From: Caulobacteraceae bacterium PMMR1 | Lineage (GTDB): Bacteria; Pseudomonadota; Alphaproteobacteria; Caulobacterales; Caulobacteraceae | DNA length: 64,000 nucleotides | NCBI GenBank assembly: GCA_000733915.1 | Contig: JPOM01000001.1 | Span: 62,001 to 126,000, forward strand | Reading direction: 5' to 3' | Part shown: positions 49,873-59,066 of the stretch, one piece after another | How positions within the stretch are numbered: position 1 is the stretch's first letter | Layout: each line of letters opens with the position of its first letter | Position numbers and translations under genes: made by a program | Notes under the pieces: generated by a model | What the model saw: only the letters and a program-made list of their open reading frames with translations | What the model was told of the DNA's origin: nothing | The model's database searches: none

Positions 49873-51798
49873 ATGAACTTCAACTTCCGCACCGTTGCGA
49901 TCTGGGGCGTTATCGCGCTTCTGGTGTTCGCCCTCTACAGCGTCATGAACCCCAGCGCCAAAGGCGGCGGGACGGGCGAGATCAGCTATTCGCAGCTGCT
50001 CGCCAAGGTGGACGCCAACGAGATCAAGGACGCCACCTTCCGCGGCGAGGCGGTGCTGGCCCAGGACACTTCCGGCAAGCACTACACGGTGGTGACGCCG
50101 TCCAGCCAGGACGATCTGCTGAAGCGGATGCAACAGCACGGGGTGAACATCCAGGTGCAGTCCGCCCAGGCGCCGGCCTGGTGGGCGGTGCTCTCGGGCC
50201 TGCTGCCGATCCTGCTGATGGTGGGGGTCTGGCTGTTCTTCATGCGCCAGATGCAGGGCGCGGGCCGCGGGGCCATGGGCTTTGGCAAGTCCAAGGCGCG
50301 CCTGCTCACCGAGAACAAGAACCGGGTGACCTTCGACGACGTCGCCGGCGTGGACGAGGCCAAGGAAGAGCTGCAGGAGGTCGTGGAGTTCCTGAAGGAC
50401 CCGGCCAAGTTTCAGCGTCTGGGCGGCAAGATCCCCAAGGGCGCGCTGCTGGTCGGCCCTCCGGGCACGGGCAAGACGCTGATCGCGCGCGCGGTGGCGG
50501 GCGAGGCGGGGGTGCCGTTCTTCTCGATTTCCGGCTCCGACTTCGTGGAGATGTTCGTCGGCGTGGGCGCGAGCCGGGTGCGCGACATGTTCGAGCAGGC
50601 CAAGAAGAACGCGCCCTGCATCATCTTCATCGACGAGATCGACGCGGTGGGCCGCCATCGCGGGGCCGGACTGGGCGGCGGCAACGACGAGCGCGAGCAG
50701 ACGCTGAACCAGCTGCTGGTCGAGATGGACGGCTTCGAGGCGAACGAGGGGATCATCCTGATCGCCGCCACCAACCGTCCCGACGTGCTGGACCCGGCCT
50801 TGCTGCGTCCGGGCCGCTTCGACCGGCAGGTCGTGGTGCCGAACCCCGACATCAACGGTCGCGAGAAGATCCTTCGCGTGCACATGAAGAACGTGCCCCT
50901 GGCGGCCGACGTGGACGTGAAGACCATCTCGCGCGGGACGCCGGGCTTCTCCGGCGCGGACCTGGCGAACCTCGTCAACGAGGCGGCGCTGATGGCCGCG
51001 CGGCGCAACCGTCGCATGGTGACCATGCGCGACTTCGAAGACGCCAAGGACAAGGTCATGATGGGCGCGGAGCGCAAGTCCATGGTCATGACCGAGGACG
51101 AGAAGAAGATGACCGCCTATCACGAGGGCGGCCACGCTCTGGTGGCGCTGAGCGTCCCCAACACCGACCCCGTGCACAAGGCGACGATCATCCCGCGCGG
51201 CCGCGCGCTCGGCATGGTCATGCAGCTGCCCGAGCGGGACAAGCTCAGCATGTCCTACGAGCAGATGACGTCCCGCCTGGCCATCCTGTTCGGCGGCCGG
51301 GTCGCGGAGGAGATCATCTTCGGCAAGGAGAAGGTCACCTCAGGCGCGTCTTCGGACATCAGCCAGGCGACCAAGCTCGCCCGCGCCATGGTCATGAAGT
51401 GGGGCTATTCCGACAAGCTCGGCTTTGTCGAATACGGCGAGAACCAGGACGAGGTCTTCCTGGGCATGTCGGTGCAGCGCACCCAGAACATCTCGGAGGA
51501 GACGTCCAAGATCATCGACGCCGAGATCAAGCGCCTGACCCAGGCCGGCTACGAGGAGGCCAAGCGCATCCTGACCGAGCGGCTGGACGACCTGCACACC
51601 CTGGCCAAGGCCTTGCTCGAATACGAAACCCTGAGCGGCGAAGAGATCGTCAACGTGCTGAAGGGCATACCGCCCAAGCGCGACGATCCGACCGATGTGC
51701 GGCCGACCGGCCCCTCCGTGGCCGTCCCGATCACGCACCCGGCGCCGGAGCCGCGCGGCTCGGAGCCCTTCGGCGGAGCCGCGCCCCAGCCGGCGTAG
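49873..51798 (+). CDS. ftsH: ATP-dependent zinc metalloprotease FtsH
   Basis: 641 aa membrane-bound AAA+ protease. First membrane helix about residues 7-24, periplasmic domain, second helix about 98-123. Walker A GPPGTGKT (about 195-202), Walker [12 protein letters not shown], second region of homology [22 protein letters not shown], and the zinc site HEGGH (about 417-421). Residues 1-3 and the ARLLTEN linker are as in Caulobacter FtsH. Follows tilS by 138 bases with its own likely promoter. Confidence 0.97.
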   Translation: MNFNFRTVAIWGVIALLVFALYSVMNPSAKGGGTGEISYSQLLAKVDANEIKDATFRGEAVLAQDTSGKHYTVVTPSSQDDLLKRMQQHGVNIQVQSAQAPAWWAVLSGLLPILLMVGVWLFFMRQMQGAGRGAMGFGKSKARLLTENKNRVTFDDVAGVDEAKEELQEVVEFLKDPAKFQRLGGKIPKGALLVGPPGTGKTLIARAVAGEAGVPFFSISGSDFVEMFVGVGASRVRDMFEQAKKNAPCIIFIDEIDAVGRHRGAGLGGGNDEREQTLNQLLVEMDGFEANEGIILIAATNRPDVLDPALLRPGRFDRQVVVPNPDINGREKILRVHMKNVPLAADVDVKTISRGTPGFSGADLANLVNEAALMAARRNRRMVTMRDFEDAKDKVMMGAERKSMVMTEDEKKMTAYHEGGHALVALSVPNTDPVHKATIIPRGRALGMVMQLPERDKLSMSYEQMTSRLAILFGGRVAEEIIFGKEKVTSGASSDISQATKLARAMVMKWGYSDKLGFVEYGENQDEVFLGMSVQRTQNISEETSKIIDAEIKRLTQAGYEEAKRILTERLDDLHTLAKALLEYETLSGEEIVNVLKGIPPKRDDPTDVRPTGPSVAVPITHPAPEPRGSEPFGGAAPQPA

Positions 51799-51889
51799 GC
51801 CTCGCAAGCTTCGGGCCGCCATCTGTCGCGCGGGCCGCCGGTGACGCGGTCCGCACGACGCGCTATGAGGCGAGACGCCGGCCGGCCTG

Positions 51890-53254
51890 ATGCGGGGCGG
51901 TCTCCGTATCGCCTTCGGGAGCGACGCCTTGAGCCTCGATACGCCCCAGAGCCTGGCGCGCCAGCAGGCCAACCGGCAGGCCTCCCTCGCCATGGCTCAG
52001 CGGGTACGGCAGCAGATCGCCGCGAACCTGGCTCGCGACGCGGCTGTCGCGAAGGCGCGCTTCGCGTTCCAGGAACGGACCAGCACCCTCATCCTGCACG
52101 GGTTGATCCTCGCGCAGCTGTTTCTGACCATCTTCTTCAACCTGTCGAGCGACGGGTTGCGCCTGGTCTATTCGGGCGTGGTCCTGGCTCTCAGCGTCCC
52201 TTTCGCCTGGTCCGGGTACCAGCAGGCGAGCCCGCTCTTCCGCAACCTTATCGGCCTTTACGCCATCAGTCTGGCGGTCTCCTGGATGGGGGCGTTCTTC
52301 GTCGGCGGCCATGACTCCGAACTGGCCAGCATGGTGAAGGAGATTTCGGTTCTGGTCTGGACGACGGCCCTGATCACCCAGGCGCACCGGACGAACCTGC
52401 ACTTCCTGAAGTGGGCCTGTGTCTCGGTCCTCGCCTATGCGCTGGTCATGATTGCGACGCATCCGTTCGAGCCGGTCGGGGGCATTTTGCGCCCGTACCC
52501 GTTCTCGGGCGGCGGTGCGAACGGACCCCACTCGAGCGCCTACCTGGTCTTCGCTTTCTTGGTGATCACGATCCAGCTGTGGCGGACCGGAACGGTCTCG
52601 CGCACGCTCGGCCTGCTGCTCGGGGGCGGCTTCCTGGCGCTGCTGATTGCCTATCAGGTGCGCACCACCTGGACCATGTCGCTTGTGGCCTTCGTGCTTT
52701 GGCTGTCCCGGGACTTCGCCAAGTTCAAGGGCGGCGGCCGCGTGGTCAGCATCGCCATCCTGGCCGGCGTGGTCCTGCTCATCGTGGGCGTGGTGGCGAG
52801 CGGCGTGGACCTGAACCAGATCAGCAGCGGACGCCTGGACAACTACCAGGACCGCCTGAGCCGCATCACCGACCGGGGACCAGCCGAGATCTTCTTCGGC
52901 ACCGGGGCGGGCTCGGACGTCTTTCGGTCGTCGGTCTGGTGGTGGGAGGCGAAGAACTCCCACAACGACCTGCTTCAGGCCACCATCGAACGCGGCTTCA
53001 TCGGCCTCGTCGGCCTGCTCTGCTTCTTCGCCTCGCTGATCGTCTCCGGACGGGGGCGGGCCATGCCGGCGGCGGCGGCGTGGATTGCGGCCTCGGCGAT
53101 CTCCAACGGTCTCATGGGGCGGCCCAATCCCGCCTTCTGGACGGGCGTCGCGCTGTGTCTGTGCGCCGCGCCCAGCGCGACGACGCTCTTCGCGCAGAAG
53201 CGCCGAGAGGCCCCGTCCCTCGCCGACCTGCGCCTCAGGACCCGCGCCGCCTGA
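51890..53254 (+). CDS. O-antigen ligase-like (Wzy_C) membrane protein
   Basis: 454 aa with about ten membrane helices. The Wzy/WaaL-type loop is identifiable: GTGAGSDVF ... WWEAKNSHNDLLQATIERGFIGLVGLL, with the conserved NSHNDLLQ segment. The N-terminus has a long cytoplasmic stretch (about 65 residues, DTPQSLARQQANRQASLAMAQ) before the first helix. Such proteins polymerise or ligate polysaccharide repeat units. No other polysaccharide genes adjoin, so it is an orphan; whether it is a ligase or a polymerase is open. Followed by folP. Confidence 0.82.
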   Translation: MRGGLRIAFGSDALSLDTPQSLARQQANRQASLAMAQRVRQQIAANLARDAAVAKARFAFQERTSTLILHGLILAQLFLTIFFNLSSDGLRLVYSGVVLALSVPFAWSGYQQASPLFRNLIGLYAISLAVSWMGAFFVGGHDSELASMVKEISVLVWTTALITQAHRTNLHFLKWACVSVLAYALVMIATHPFEPVGGILRPYPFSGGGANGPHSSAYLVFAFLVITIQLWRTGTVSRTLGLLLGGGFLALLIAYQVRTTWTMSLVAFVLWLSRDFAKFKGGGRVVSIAILAGVVLLIVGVVASGVDLNQISSGRLDNYQDRLSRITDRGPAEIFFGTGAGSDVFRSSVWWWEAKNSHNDLLQATIERGFIGLVGLLCFFASLIVSGRGRAMPAAAAWIAASAISNGLMGRPNPAFWTGVALCLCAAPSATTLFAQKRREAPSLADLRLRTRAA

Positions 53255-53289
53255 GCGCGCCGGCCGAGCCCCGTCCCGTCCCCCGGGTC

Positions 53290-54072
53290 ATGGGGGTGGT
53301 GAACGTCACCCCCGACAGCTTTTCCGATGGCGGGCGGTTCCACGACCCGGCCGCCGCCCTCGCCCACGCCCGCAGACTGATCGCAGACGGGGCGGACCTG
53401 CTCGACATCGGCGGCGAGAGCACGCGTCCCGGGGCCGAGCCGGTGTCCGAGCGCGAGGAACTCGCGCGCGTCCTGCCGCTGATCCGGGCGCTCGCGCCTG
53501 AGTGCCCCGTCCCGATCTCGATCGACACCGCCAAGCCCGCCGTGGCCCGGGCGGCGGTCGGCGCCGGCGCCGCGATCTGGAACGACGTTACTGCACTCAG
53601 AGGCGCCCCGGACAGCCTCGACGTCGCCGCCGCGCTCGGCTGCGAGGTCGTGCTGATGCACATGCGGGGCGAGCCCCGGACCATGCAGGACGCTCCCCGC
53701 TACGGCGACGTCGTGGCCGAGGTCGAGGCCTTCCTGCTGGCCCGGGCGGAGGCCGCGATGGCGGCTGGCGTGCGGCGGGAGCGGATCTGGCTCGACCCCG
53801 GCATCGGCTTTGGCAAGACCCTGGCGCACAACCTCGCGCTGATCCGCAACCTCGCCCGGCTGAGGCGCCACGGCTTCTGCGTCCTGCTGGGCGCCAGTCG
53901 CAAGCGGTCCATCGCCGCCCTCGACCCCCGCGCGACCTCGCCCGACGCCCGGCTGGGCGGCTCCCTGGCCTTCGCGCTGAGGGGCGCGGCCGAGGGTGTG
54001 GACGCCGTGCGCGTCCACGACGTCTTCGAAACGGTGCAGGCTCTCAGGGTCTGGTCGGCGCTTCAAGGCTGA
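53290..54072 (+). CDS. folP: Dihydropteroate synthase
   Basis: 260 aa. Condenses 6-hydroxymethyl-dihydropterin diphosphate with p-aminobenzoate. MGVVNVTPDSFSDGGRF, LLDIGGESTRPGAEPVSE, ISIDTAKP, WNDVTALRG, VVLMHMRGEPRTMQ, WLDPGIGFGKTLAHN and LLGASRKRSIAAL are diagnostic. The ATG at 53290 is only a few residues before the first strand, so the real start may be a non-ATG codon near the upstream stop (an in-frame CTG at 53251 is possible). Confidence 0.93.
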   Translation: MGVVNVTPDSFSDGGRFHDPAAALAHARRLIADGADLLDIGGESTRPGAEPVSEREELARVLPLIRALAPECPVPISIDTAKPAVARAAVGAGAAIWNDVTALRGAPDSLDVAAALGCEVVLMHMRGEPRTMQDAPRYGDVVAEVEAFLLARAEAAMAAGVRRERIWLDPGIGFGKTLAHNLALIRNLARLRRHGFCVLLGASRKRSIAALDPRATSPDARLGGSLAFALRGAAEGVDAVRVHDVFETVQALRVWSALQG

Positions 54073-54135
54073 GCGCCCGTTCCGCCTTCGCCAAATCGGA
54101 CCTATGCTCGGCCGAGCGCGGGAGAGGCGGGTTAG

Positions 54136-54512
54136 ATGACCATGGGACTTCTGAAGGCGATGGCTGCGGCGGCGGTCGCGGTCGCAGCGGCGATGGCGGG
54201 GGCCGCCGCCCAGGCGCGGCCCGCGACCTTCACGCCTTCGCCCTGACCGACGACGGCCCGCTCTCTCCGGCCGCGGCGGAGAGGCTTAAGGCGTGCGGCC
54301 AGCGGCACGTAGCGGCGGGCGTTGACCTCAGCCGCTACAACACCGCGGAGGTCGCCCGCGACGTGCAGGACCACGGCGACGGCGCCCGCGCCCTGCCGCG
54401 CGACGTGCACGCCTTCTTGGCCGGGGACTTCAGGGCGCTGGACGCGGAGATCGCCGAGCGCAGCGTCTTTAAGAGCCGCCCGGAGACCTTCGCCTTCACG
54501 CTCACCCCCTGA
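54136..54512 (+). pseudogene. Small exported protein, probable alpha/beta-hydrolase (TAP-type) remnant
   Basis: The ATG at 54136 starts a signal peptide (LLKAMAAAAVAVAAAMAGAAAQA) after a GGGAGAGG ribosome site. A one-base shift at five G (54198-54202) then opens DLHAFALTDDGPLSPAAAERLKACGQRHVAAGVDLSRYNTAEVARDV, which resembles the region before the nucleophile in tripeptidyl-aminopeptidase-type hydrolases; the next part (ARALPRDVHAFLAGDFRALDAEIAERS) resembles their lid. The core with the nucleophile Ser is absent, suggesting internal deletion. An alternative is a small unrelated exported protein with one sequencing error. Confidence 0.45.
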
Positions 54513-54626
54513 GCGGGCACGATCGCGGCCAGGGCGTGTTCGCAATGCGGCACGGCGTGGAACAATCCGGCAAGCGCCGCTGTTGAGCCTGCGTCCGCGG
54601 ACCTGATCCGCGCCGGGAGCGCCGCT

Positions 54627-55430
54627 ATGGCCGATGCGAAGGACGACGCCCAGAAGGACGGCGCCCAGCGGCGCACGCACACCCTCCTGGACCGCCGGAA
54701 GCTCCTGGCCGGGGGCGCTTTGCTGGGGTCGGCCGGCGCGGCGATGGCCGGAGGCGCCGCCGAGGTCCGCGGGACGACGATCCGCAACGGCCAGATCTGG
54801 CGACCTGGCGAGGCGGACTACCCTGAGGACGCCACCGGGGCGAAGGGCTATCGGTTTTTCACCGGCGCGGAGGCGGCGTTCGTGGAGCCCGCCTCGGAGC
54901 GCATGATTCCCTCCGACGACCTCGGCCCCGGCGCCATCGAAGCCGGCGTTCCCGTCTTCATCGACCGTCAGCTGGCCGGTCCCTTCGGTCGCGGCGACCA
55001 CTTCTACCTCGGCGGGCCCTGGCCGCAGGGCCTTGAGACCCAGGGTTATCAGACCCGCTACACCCCGGCGGACCTCTACCGCGCCGCCATCCCGGCCATC
55101 GAGCGCTGGGTGGGCGGCCAGTTCTCCGGGCGCGGCTTCAAGAGCCTCGGCGGGGCGGACCAGGACAAGGTGCTGACGGCCCTGGAAGGCGGCGACGCCA
55201 AGCTCAAGGGCGTCTCCGCCAAGGCGTTCTGGGGCCTGTTCATCGAAAACGTGATCGAAGGCTTCTTCGCCGACCCGATCTATGGCGGCAACCGCGACAT
55301 GGTCGGCTGGAAGCTGATCGGGTTCCCGGGCGCGCGCTACGACTACCGCGAGTGGGTCGGCCGCCACAGCGAGAGGTACCCCCTTCCCCCCGTCGGCCTG
55401 AAGGGCCGCCCCGCCTGGGACCGCGCGTGA
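54627..55430 (+). CDS. Gluconate 2-dehydrogenase-type small (gamma) subunit
   Basis: 267 aa. The N-terminus has a twin-Arg-like export signal (LLDRRKLLAGGALLGSAGAAMAGG), and the body matches the gluconate dehydrogenase subunit 3 family: YRFFTGAEAAFVEPASERMIPSDDLGPGAIEAGV, YLGGPWPQG, GFFADPIYGGNRDMVGWKLIGFPGARYDYREW. This subunit helps fold and export the flavin subunit through Tat. Its stop overlaps the next start (TGATG). Confidence 0.9.
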   Translation: MADAKDDAQKDGAQRRTHTLLDRRKLLAGGALLGSAGAAMAGGAAEVRGTTIRNGQIWRPGEADYPEDATGAKGYRFFTGAEAAFVEPASERMIPSDDLGPGAIEAGVPVFIDRQLAGPFGRGDHFYLGGPWPQGLETQGYQTRYTPADLYRAAIPAIERWVGGQFSGRGFKSLGGADQDKVLTALEGGDAKLKGVSAKAFWGLFIENVIEGFFADPIYGGNRDMVGWKLIGFPGARYDYREWVGRHSERYPLPPVGLKGRPAWDRA

Positions 55431-57211
55431 TGGCGACGAAGCTGCCGGAAGTGGACATCCTACTGGTCGGCTTCGGCTGGACCAGCGCGATCATGGCGCA
55501 GGAGCTGGCCGAGACCGGCCTCAGCATCCTGGCGCTGGAGCGCTCGGCCTGGCGCGATACGCCCGCCGACATGGCCCCGACCTTCGACCAGGACGAGCTG
55601 CGCTACTACTGGCGCCAGCACCTGTTCCAGAACGTCAGCCACGACACCCTGACGATCCGCAACAACACGAGCCAGACGGCCCTGCCCATGCGGCGGTTGG
55701 GCTCGTTCCTGTTGGGCACGGGCGTGGGCGGCGCGGGCGTGCACTGGAACGGCCAGATCTGGCGCTTCCTGCCCTCCGACTTCCTGGCCAAGTCGCACAA
55801 CGCCCAGCGCTATGGCCCGCAGTCGGTGACGCAGTACGACATGACCGTGCAGGACTGGGGCGTGACCTACGAGGAGCTCGAGCCGCACTACGACACGTTC
55901 GACAAGCTCTGCGGCACGGCGGGCAAGGCGGGCAACCTGCGCGGCCAGATCCAGCCGGGGGGCAACCCCTTCGAGGGGCCGCGGCAGAACGAGTTCCCTG
56001 CGCCGCCCCTGCCGATGACCTATGCCCCGACCCTCTTCGCCAAGGCGGCGAGCGAGGTGGGCTACCACCCCTTCCCGCACCCGGCCGGCAATATGAGCCA
56101 GCCCTACCAGAACCCGCTCGGCGCCCAGCTCGGCCAGTGCACCTACTGCGGCTTCTGCGAGAAGTTCGCCTGCGGCAACTATTCCAAGGCCACCCCGCAG
56201 ACGACCCTGTTCCCGAGCCTCTTCACCAAGCCGAACTTCACCCTGAAGACCGGGGCGGAGGTGCTGAAGATCAACCTCGACTCCAACGGCAAGCGGGCGG
56301 TCAGCGTCACCTATGTCGACGGCGAGGGTCGCGAGTGGGAGCAGCCCGCAGGCGCCATCCTGCTCGGCGCCTACATCCTGCACAACGTGCGGCTGCTGCT
56401 CTTGTCCGGCATCGGCAAGCCCTACAATCCCCAGACCGGCGAGGGCGTGGTGGGAAAGAACTACGCCTACCAGATCACCTCCAGCGTCCACGTCTTCTAC
56501 GACGACAAGATCCTGAACCCCTTCATCGGGGCAGGCGCGCTGGGCATGGTCGTGGACGACTTCAACGGCGACAACTTCGACCACTCCGGCAAGGGCTTCA
56601 TCGGCGGGGGCTATATCGCCCTGCTGACCACCAATGGCCGCCCGGTGGAGTGGTACGCCGGCAGCCATATCGTGCCCAAGGACACGCCCAATTGGGGCCC
56701 GAAGTGGAAGGCCGCCGTCGCCAAGAACTATCTGAAGAGCGCGACCCTGGCGACCCACGGGGCGGTGATGAGCCACCGGGGCAACTACCTGGATCTCGAT
56801 CCGACCTACCGCGACATCTACGGGCGGCCGATGCTGCGCATGACGTTCGACTACACCGACAACGAGCACAAGATGTCGGACTTTCTGACCGATCGCGCCA
56901 CCGACATCGCCAAGGCGATGCGTCCGCGCGAGTTCCGGGCCAACCCGCGCAAGGGCAGCTGGAGCGTGGTGCCCTACCAGACCACGCACAACACCGGCGG
57001 TGCGATCATGGGCGCGACCCCGCAGGACAGCGTGGTGAACACCTACATGCAAAGCTGGGACGTGCCGAACCTGTTCGTCATGGGGGCCGGCGCCTTCCCG
57101 CAGAACCCAGGCTACAACCCCACCGCCACCGTCGCCGCCCTGACCTATCGCGCCGCCGCTGCGATCAAGAGCCAGTACCTCAAGGCGCCAGGCGCCCTGG
57201 TGCAGGCCTGA
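55430..57211 (+). CDS. GMC-type FAD dehydrogenase large subunit
   Basis: 593 aa. FAD site LLVGFGWTSAIMAQELAETGLSILALER (a GxGxxS variant of GxGxxG), GTGVGGAGVHWNGQIWRFLPSDF, the Cys-rich QLGQCTYCGFCEKFACGNYSK (four Cys, possible Fe-S ligands as in FAD-glucose dehydrogenase), and the C-terminal GMC active-site region NTGGAIMGATPQDSVVNTYMQSWDVPNLFVMGAGAFPQNPGYNPTATVAALTYR. Oxidises a sugar or sugar acid (gluconate, 2-ketogluconate, glucose or sorbitol) in the periplasm. Substrate cannot be named. Translationally coupled to the small subunit. Confidence 0.92.
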   Translation: MATKLPEVDILLVGFGWTSAIMAQELAETGLSILALERSAWRDTPADMAPTFDQDELRYYWRQHLFQNVSHDTLTIRNNTSQTALPMRRLGSFLLGTGVGGAGVHWNGQIWRFLPSDFLAKSHNAQRYGPQSVTQYDMTVQDWGVTYEELEPHYDTFDKLCGTAGKAGNLRGQIQPGGNPFEGPRQNEFPAPPLPMTYAPTLFAKAASEVGYHPFPHPAGNMSQPYQNPLGAQLGQCTYCGFCEKFACGNYSKATPQTTLFPSLFTKPNFTLKTGAEVLKINLDSNGKRAVSVTYVDGEGREWEQPAGAILLGAYILHNVRLLLLSGIGKPYNPQTGEGVVGKNYAYQITSSVHVFYDDKILNPFIGAGALGMVVDDFNGDNFDHSGKGFIGGGYIALLTTNGRPVEWYAGSHIVPKDTPNWGPKWKAAVAKNYLKSATLATHGAVMSHRGNYLDLDPTYRDIYGRPMLRMTFDYTDNEHKMSDFLTDRATDIAKAMRPREFRANPRKGSWSVVPYQTTHNTGGAIMGATPQDSVVNTYMQSWDVPNLFVMGAGAFPQNPGYNPTATVAALTYRAAAAIKSQYLKAPGALVQA

Positions 57212-57224
57212 GGCGGGCGAGGCC

Positions 57225-58583
57225 ATGACCCGCTCCCGCCTCGCCCTGGCTCTGGTCTGCGCAGCCTTTGCAGGCGGCCTGCTGTTCGCCGGCGCGACGC
57301 TGAGCCAGTCCGCAACGGAGGCCCCGCCCCAGGACGCGGCCGGCCGGGCTGACGGAGGGCTCTCGGTCGAGCAGCTGCTGGCGCGGACGACGCCCCCGAA
57401 CACGCCCAATCGCGATCAGGTCGAGCGCGGGCGCCAGCTCGTCATCGCGGGCGACTGCGCCGCGTGCCACACCAAGGCCGGGGGCGCGCCCTTCGCCGGC
57501 AGCCGGCCGATCCGGACGCCCTTCGGCGTGATCTATTCGCCGAACATCACCTCAGACCACATGAAGCACTGGTCGGCGGATCAGTTCTACCGCGCCCTGC
57601 ACCGAGGGCTCGACGACGACGGACATCACCTCTACCCGGCCTTTCCCTACACCTACTTCGTCCACGTGACGCGGGCCGACAGCGACGCCATGCTGGCCTA
57701 TCTGCGGACCACGCCGGCGGTGGCGGCCAAGCGTCCGGCGAACGCGCTGCCCTTCCCGCTGAACATCCGCGGCGTGCTGGTGGTCTGGAACGCCCTGTTC
57801 TTCCACCCCAAGCCGCTGCAGACGCCGGCGGGCAAGAGCGCGGCGTGGGCCCGGGGCCAATACCTGGTCGAGGGGCCGGGCCACTGCGGGGCCTGCCATA
57901 CGCCCAAGAACATGCTGGGCGCGGACGAGACGTCCAAGGCCTACCAGGGCGGCGTGCTGGACAACTGGGAGGCGCCGAACCTGACCGCCGACGCCCGAAC
58001 CGGGCTGGGCGCCTGGTCGGTGGATGATATCGTGGAGTACCTGAAGACGGGCCGCAACGCCCGGGCCCAGGCCGGCGGGCCGATGGCGGAGGTGGTCTCC
58101 GCCTCCACCTCCATGTTGCCCGACCCGGACCTGCGGGCCATCGCCGTCTATCTGAAGGACCGGCCTGCGGCCGCGCCGAACGCCGGGGGCGATCCCGACC
58201 GCGCCGCCATGGCCCGGGGCGAGGCGATCTGGCAGGATACCTGCTCGGCCTGCCACCTGCAGAGCGGCGAGGGCCAGGCGCGCTTCTTCCCGCCGATGAG
58301 GGGCAACCAGGGGGTCCAGCAGGGCGACCCGACCAATGTCGTCCGCGTGATCCTGGAAGGCGTGCGCACCGCGCCGACGCCGACCCGTCCGACGCCGCTC
58401 TCGATGCCGAGCTACGCCTGGAAGCTGACCGACCGCGAGATCGCCGACGTGGCCACCTATGTCCGCAACGCCTGGGGCAACAAGGCCGCCCCGGTCGGGG
58501 CCGACAAGGTCGCCAGCCTGCGCCGCAAGCTTGACCTGATCCGCCCGCCGCTGTCTTCCTGGAGCAAGGTCGATCAGCGCTGA
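57225..58583 (+). CDS. Triheme cytochrome c subunit of the dehydrogenase
   Basis: 452 aa with signal peptide. Three CxxCH heme sites: GDCAACHTKAGG (about residue 80), GHCGACHTPKNM (about 223) and DTCSACHLQSGEGQ (about 343). Middle motifs (FYRALHRGLDDDGHHLYPAFPYTYFVH, PLNIRGVLVVWNALFF) are typical of the gluconate/alcohol dehydrogenase cytochrome subunit that carries electrons to ubiquinone. Starts 13 bases after the large subunit. Confidence 0.94.
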   Translation: MTRSRLALALVCAAFAGGLLFAGATLSQSATEAPPQDAAGRADGGLSVEQLLARTTPPNTPNRDQVERGRQLVIAGDCAACHTKAGGAPFAGSRPIRTPFGVIYSPNITSDHMKHWSADQFYRALHRGLDDDGHHLYPAFPYTYFVHVTRADSDAMLAYLRTTPAVAAKRPANALPFPLNIRGVLVVWNALFFHPKPLQTPAGKSAAWARGQYLVEGPGHCGACHTPKNMLGADETSKAYQGGVLDNWEAPNLTADARTGLGAWSVDDIVEYLKTGRNARAQAGGPMAEVVSASTSMLPDPDLRAIAVYLKDRPAAAPNAGGDPDRAAMARGEAIWQDTCSACHLQSGEGQARFFPPMRGNQGVQQGDPTNVVRVILEGVRTAPTPTRPTPLSMPSYAWKLTDREIADVATYVRNAWGNKAAPVGADKVASLRRKLDLIRPPLSSWSKVDQR

Positions 58584-58610
58584 GTCGGCCGTCTCGACCG
58601 GGGGCCGCTC

Positions 58611-59063
58611 ATGTCCTGCGACGCCGTCGCCGCCGCCCTGCTCCTGGTGAGCCCGGCGCCCGGCCTGGCCGCCCGCTCCGCCTGGAGCGCGCCGCCGCCG
58701 ATCCGGATCGTCGCGCCCCTTGGCGTCAATCCCCTCGCGCGGGAGCCGCTCTATGCGCGGATCATCGCCGAGGCCAAGGCGCTGCGCCGGCGCGCGGCCT
58801 CCGCCGCCCCTGGCGACCTGGCGCCCGGGATCGCGCGCCTGGCCGAGCTCGACATGCAGGGCCACCTCGACCTCGCCCGGCGGGGGACGGACGGAGACCT
58901 GAAGTGCATCCTGAAGGGCATCAGCCAGGACCTGCCCAGGAAGCTGGCCGAGCTGACGGCCGCCGAGACCCCCGAGGCCCGGGCGCTCGCCCGGCGGGAG
59001 CTGGACGCCCTGCTGCGGGACAATGTGGAGGTGATCACCTCGCCGCCGAAGCCGCCGGTCTGA
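58611..59063 (+). CDS. Hypothetical exported protein
   Basis: 150 aa. Hydrophobic N-terminus (VAAALLLVSPAPGLAARS) probably a signal peptide, then a largely helical body: PLGVNPLAREPLYARIIAEAKALRRRA, ARLAELDMQGHLDLARRGTDGDLKCILKGISQDLPRKLAELTAAETPEARALARRELDALL. Not recognised. Same strand as, and 27 bases after, the cytochrome gene, so it may be the last gene of that operon. Confidence 0.7.
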   Translation: MSCDAVAAALLLVSPAPGLAARSAWSAPPPIRIVAPLGVNPLAREPLYARIIAEAKALRRRAASAAPGDLAPGIARLAELDMQGHLDLARRGTDGDLKCILKGISQDLPRKLAELTAAETPEARALARRELDALLRDNVEVITSPPKPPV

Positions 59064-59066
59064 GGC

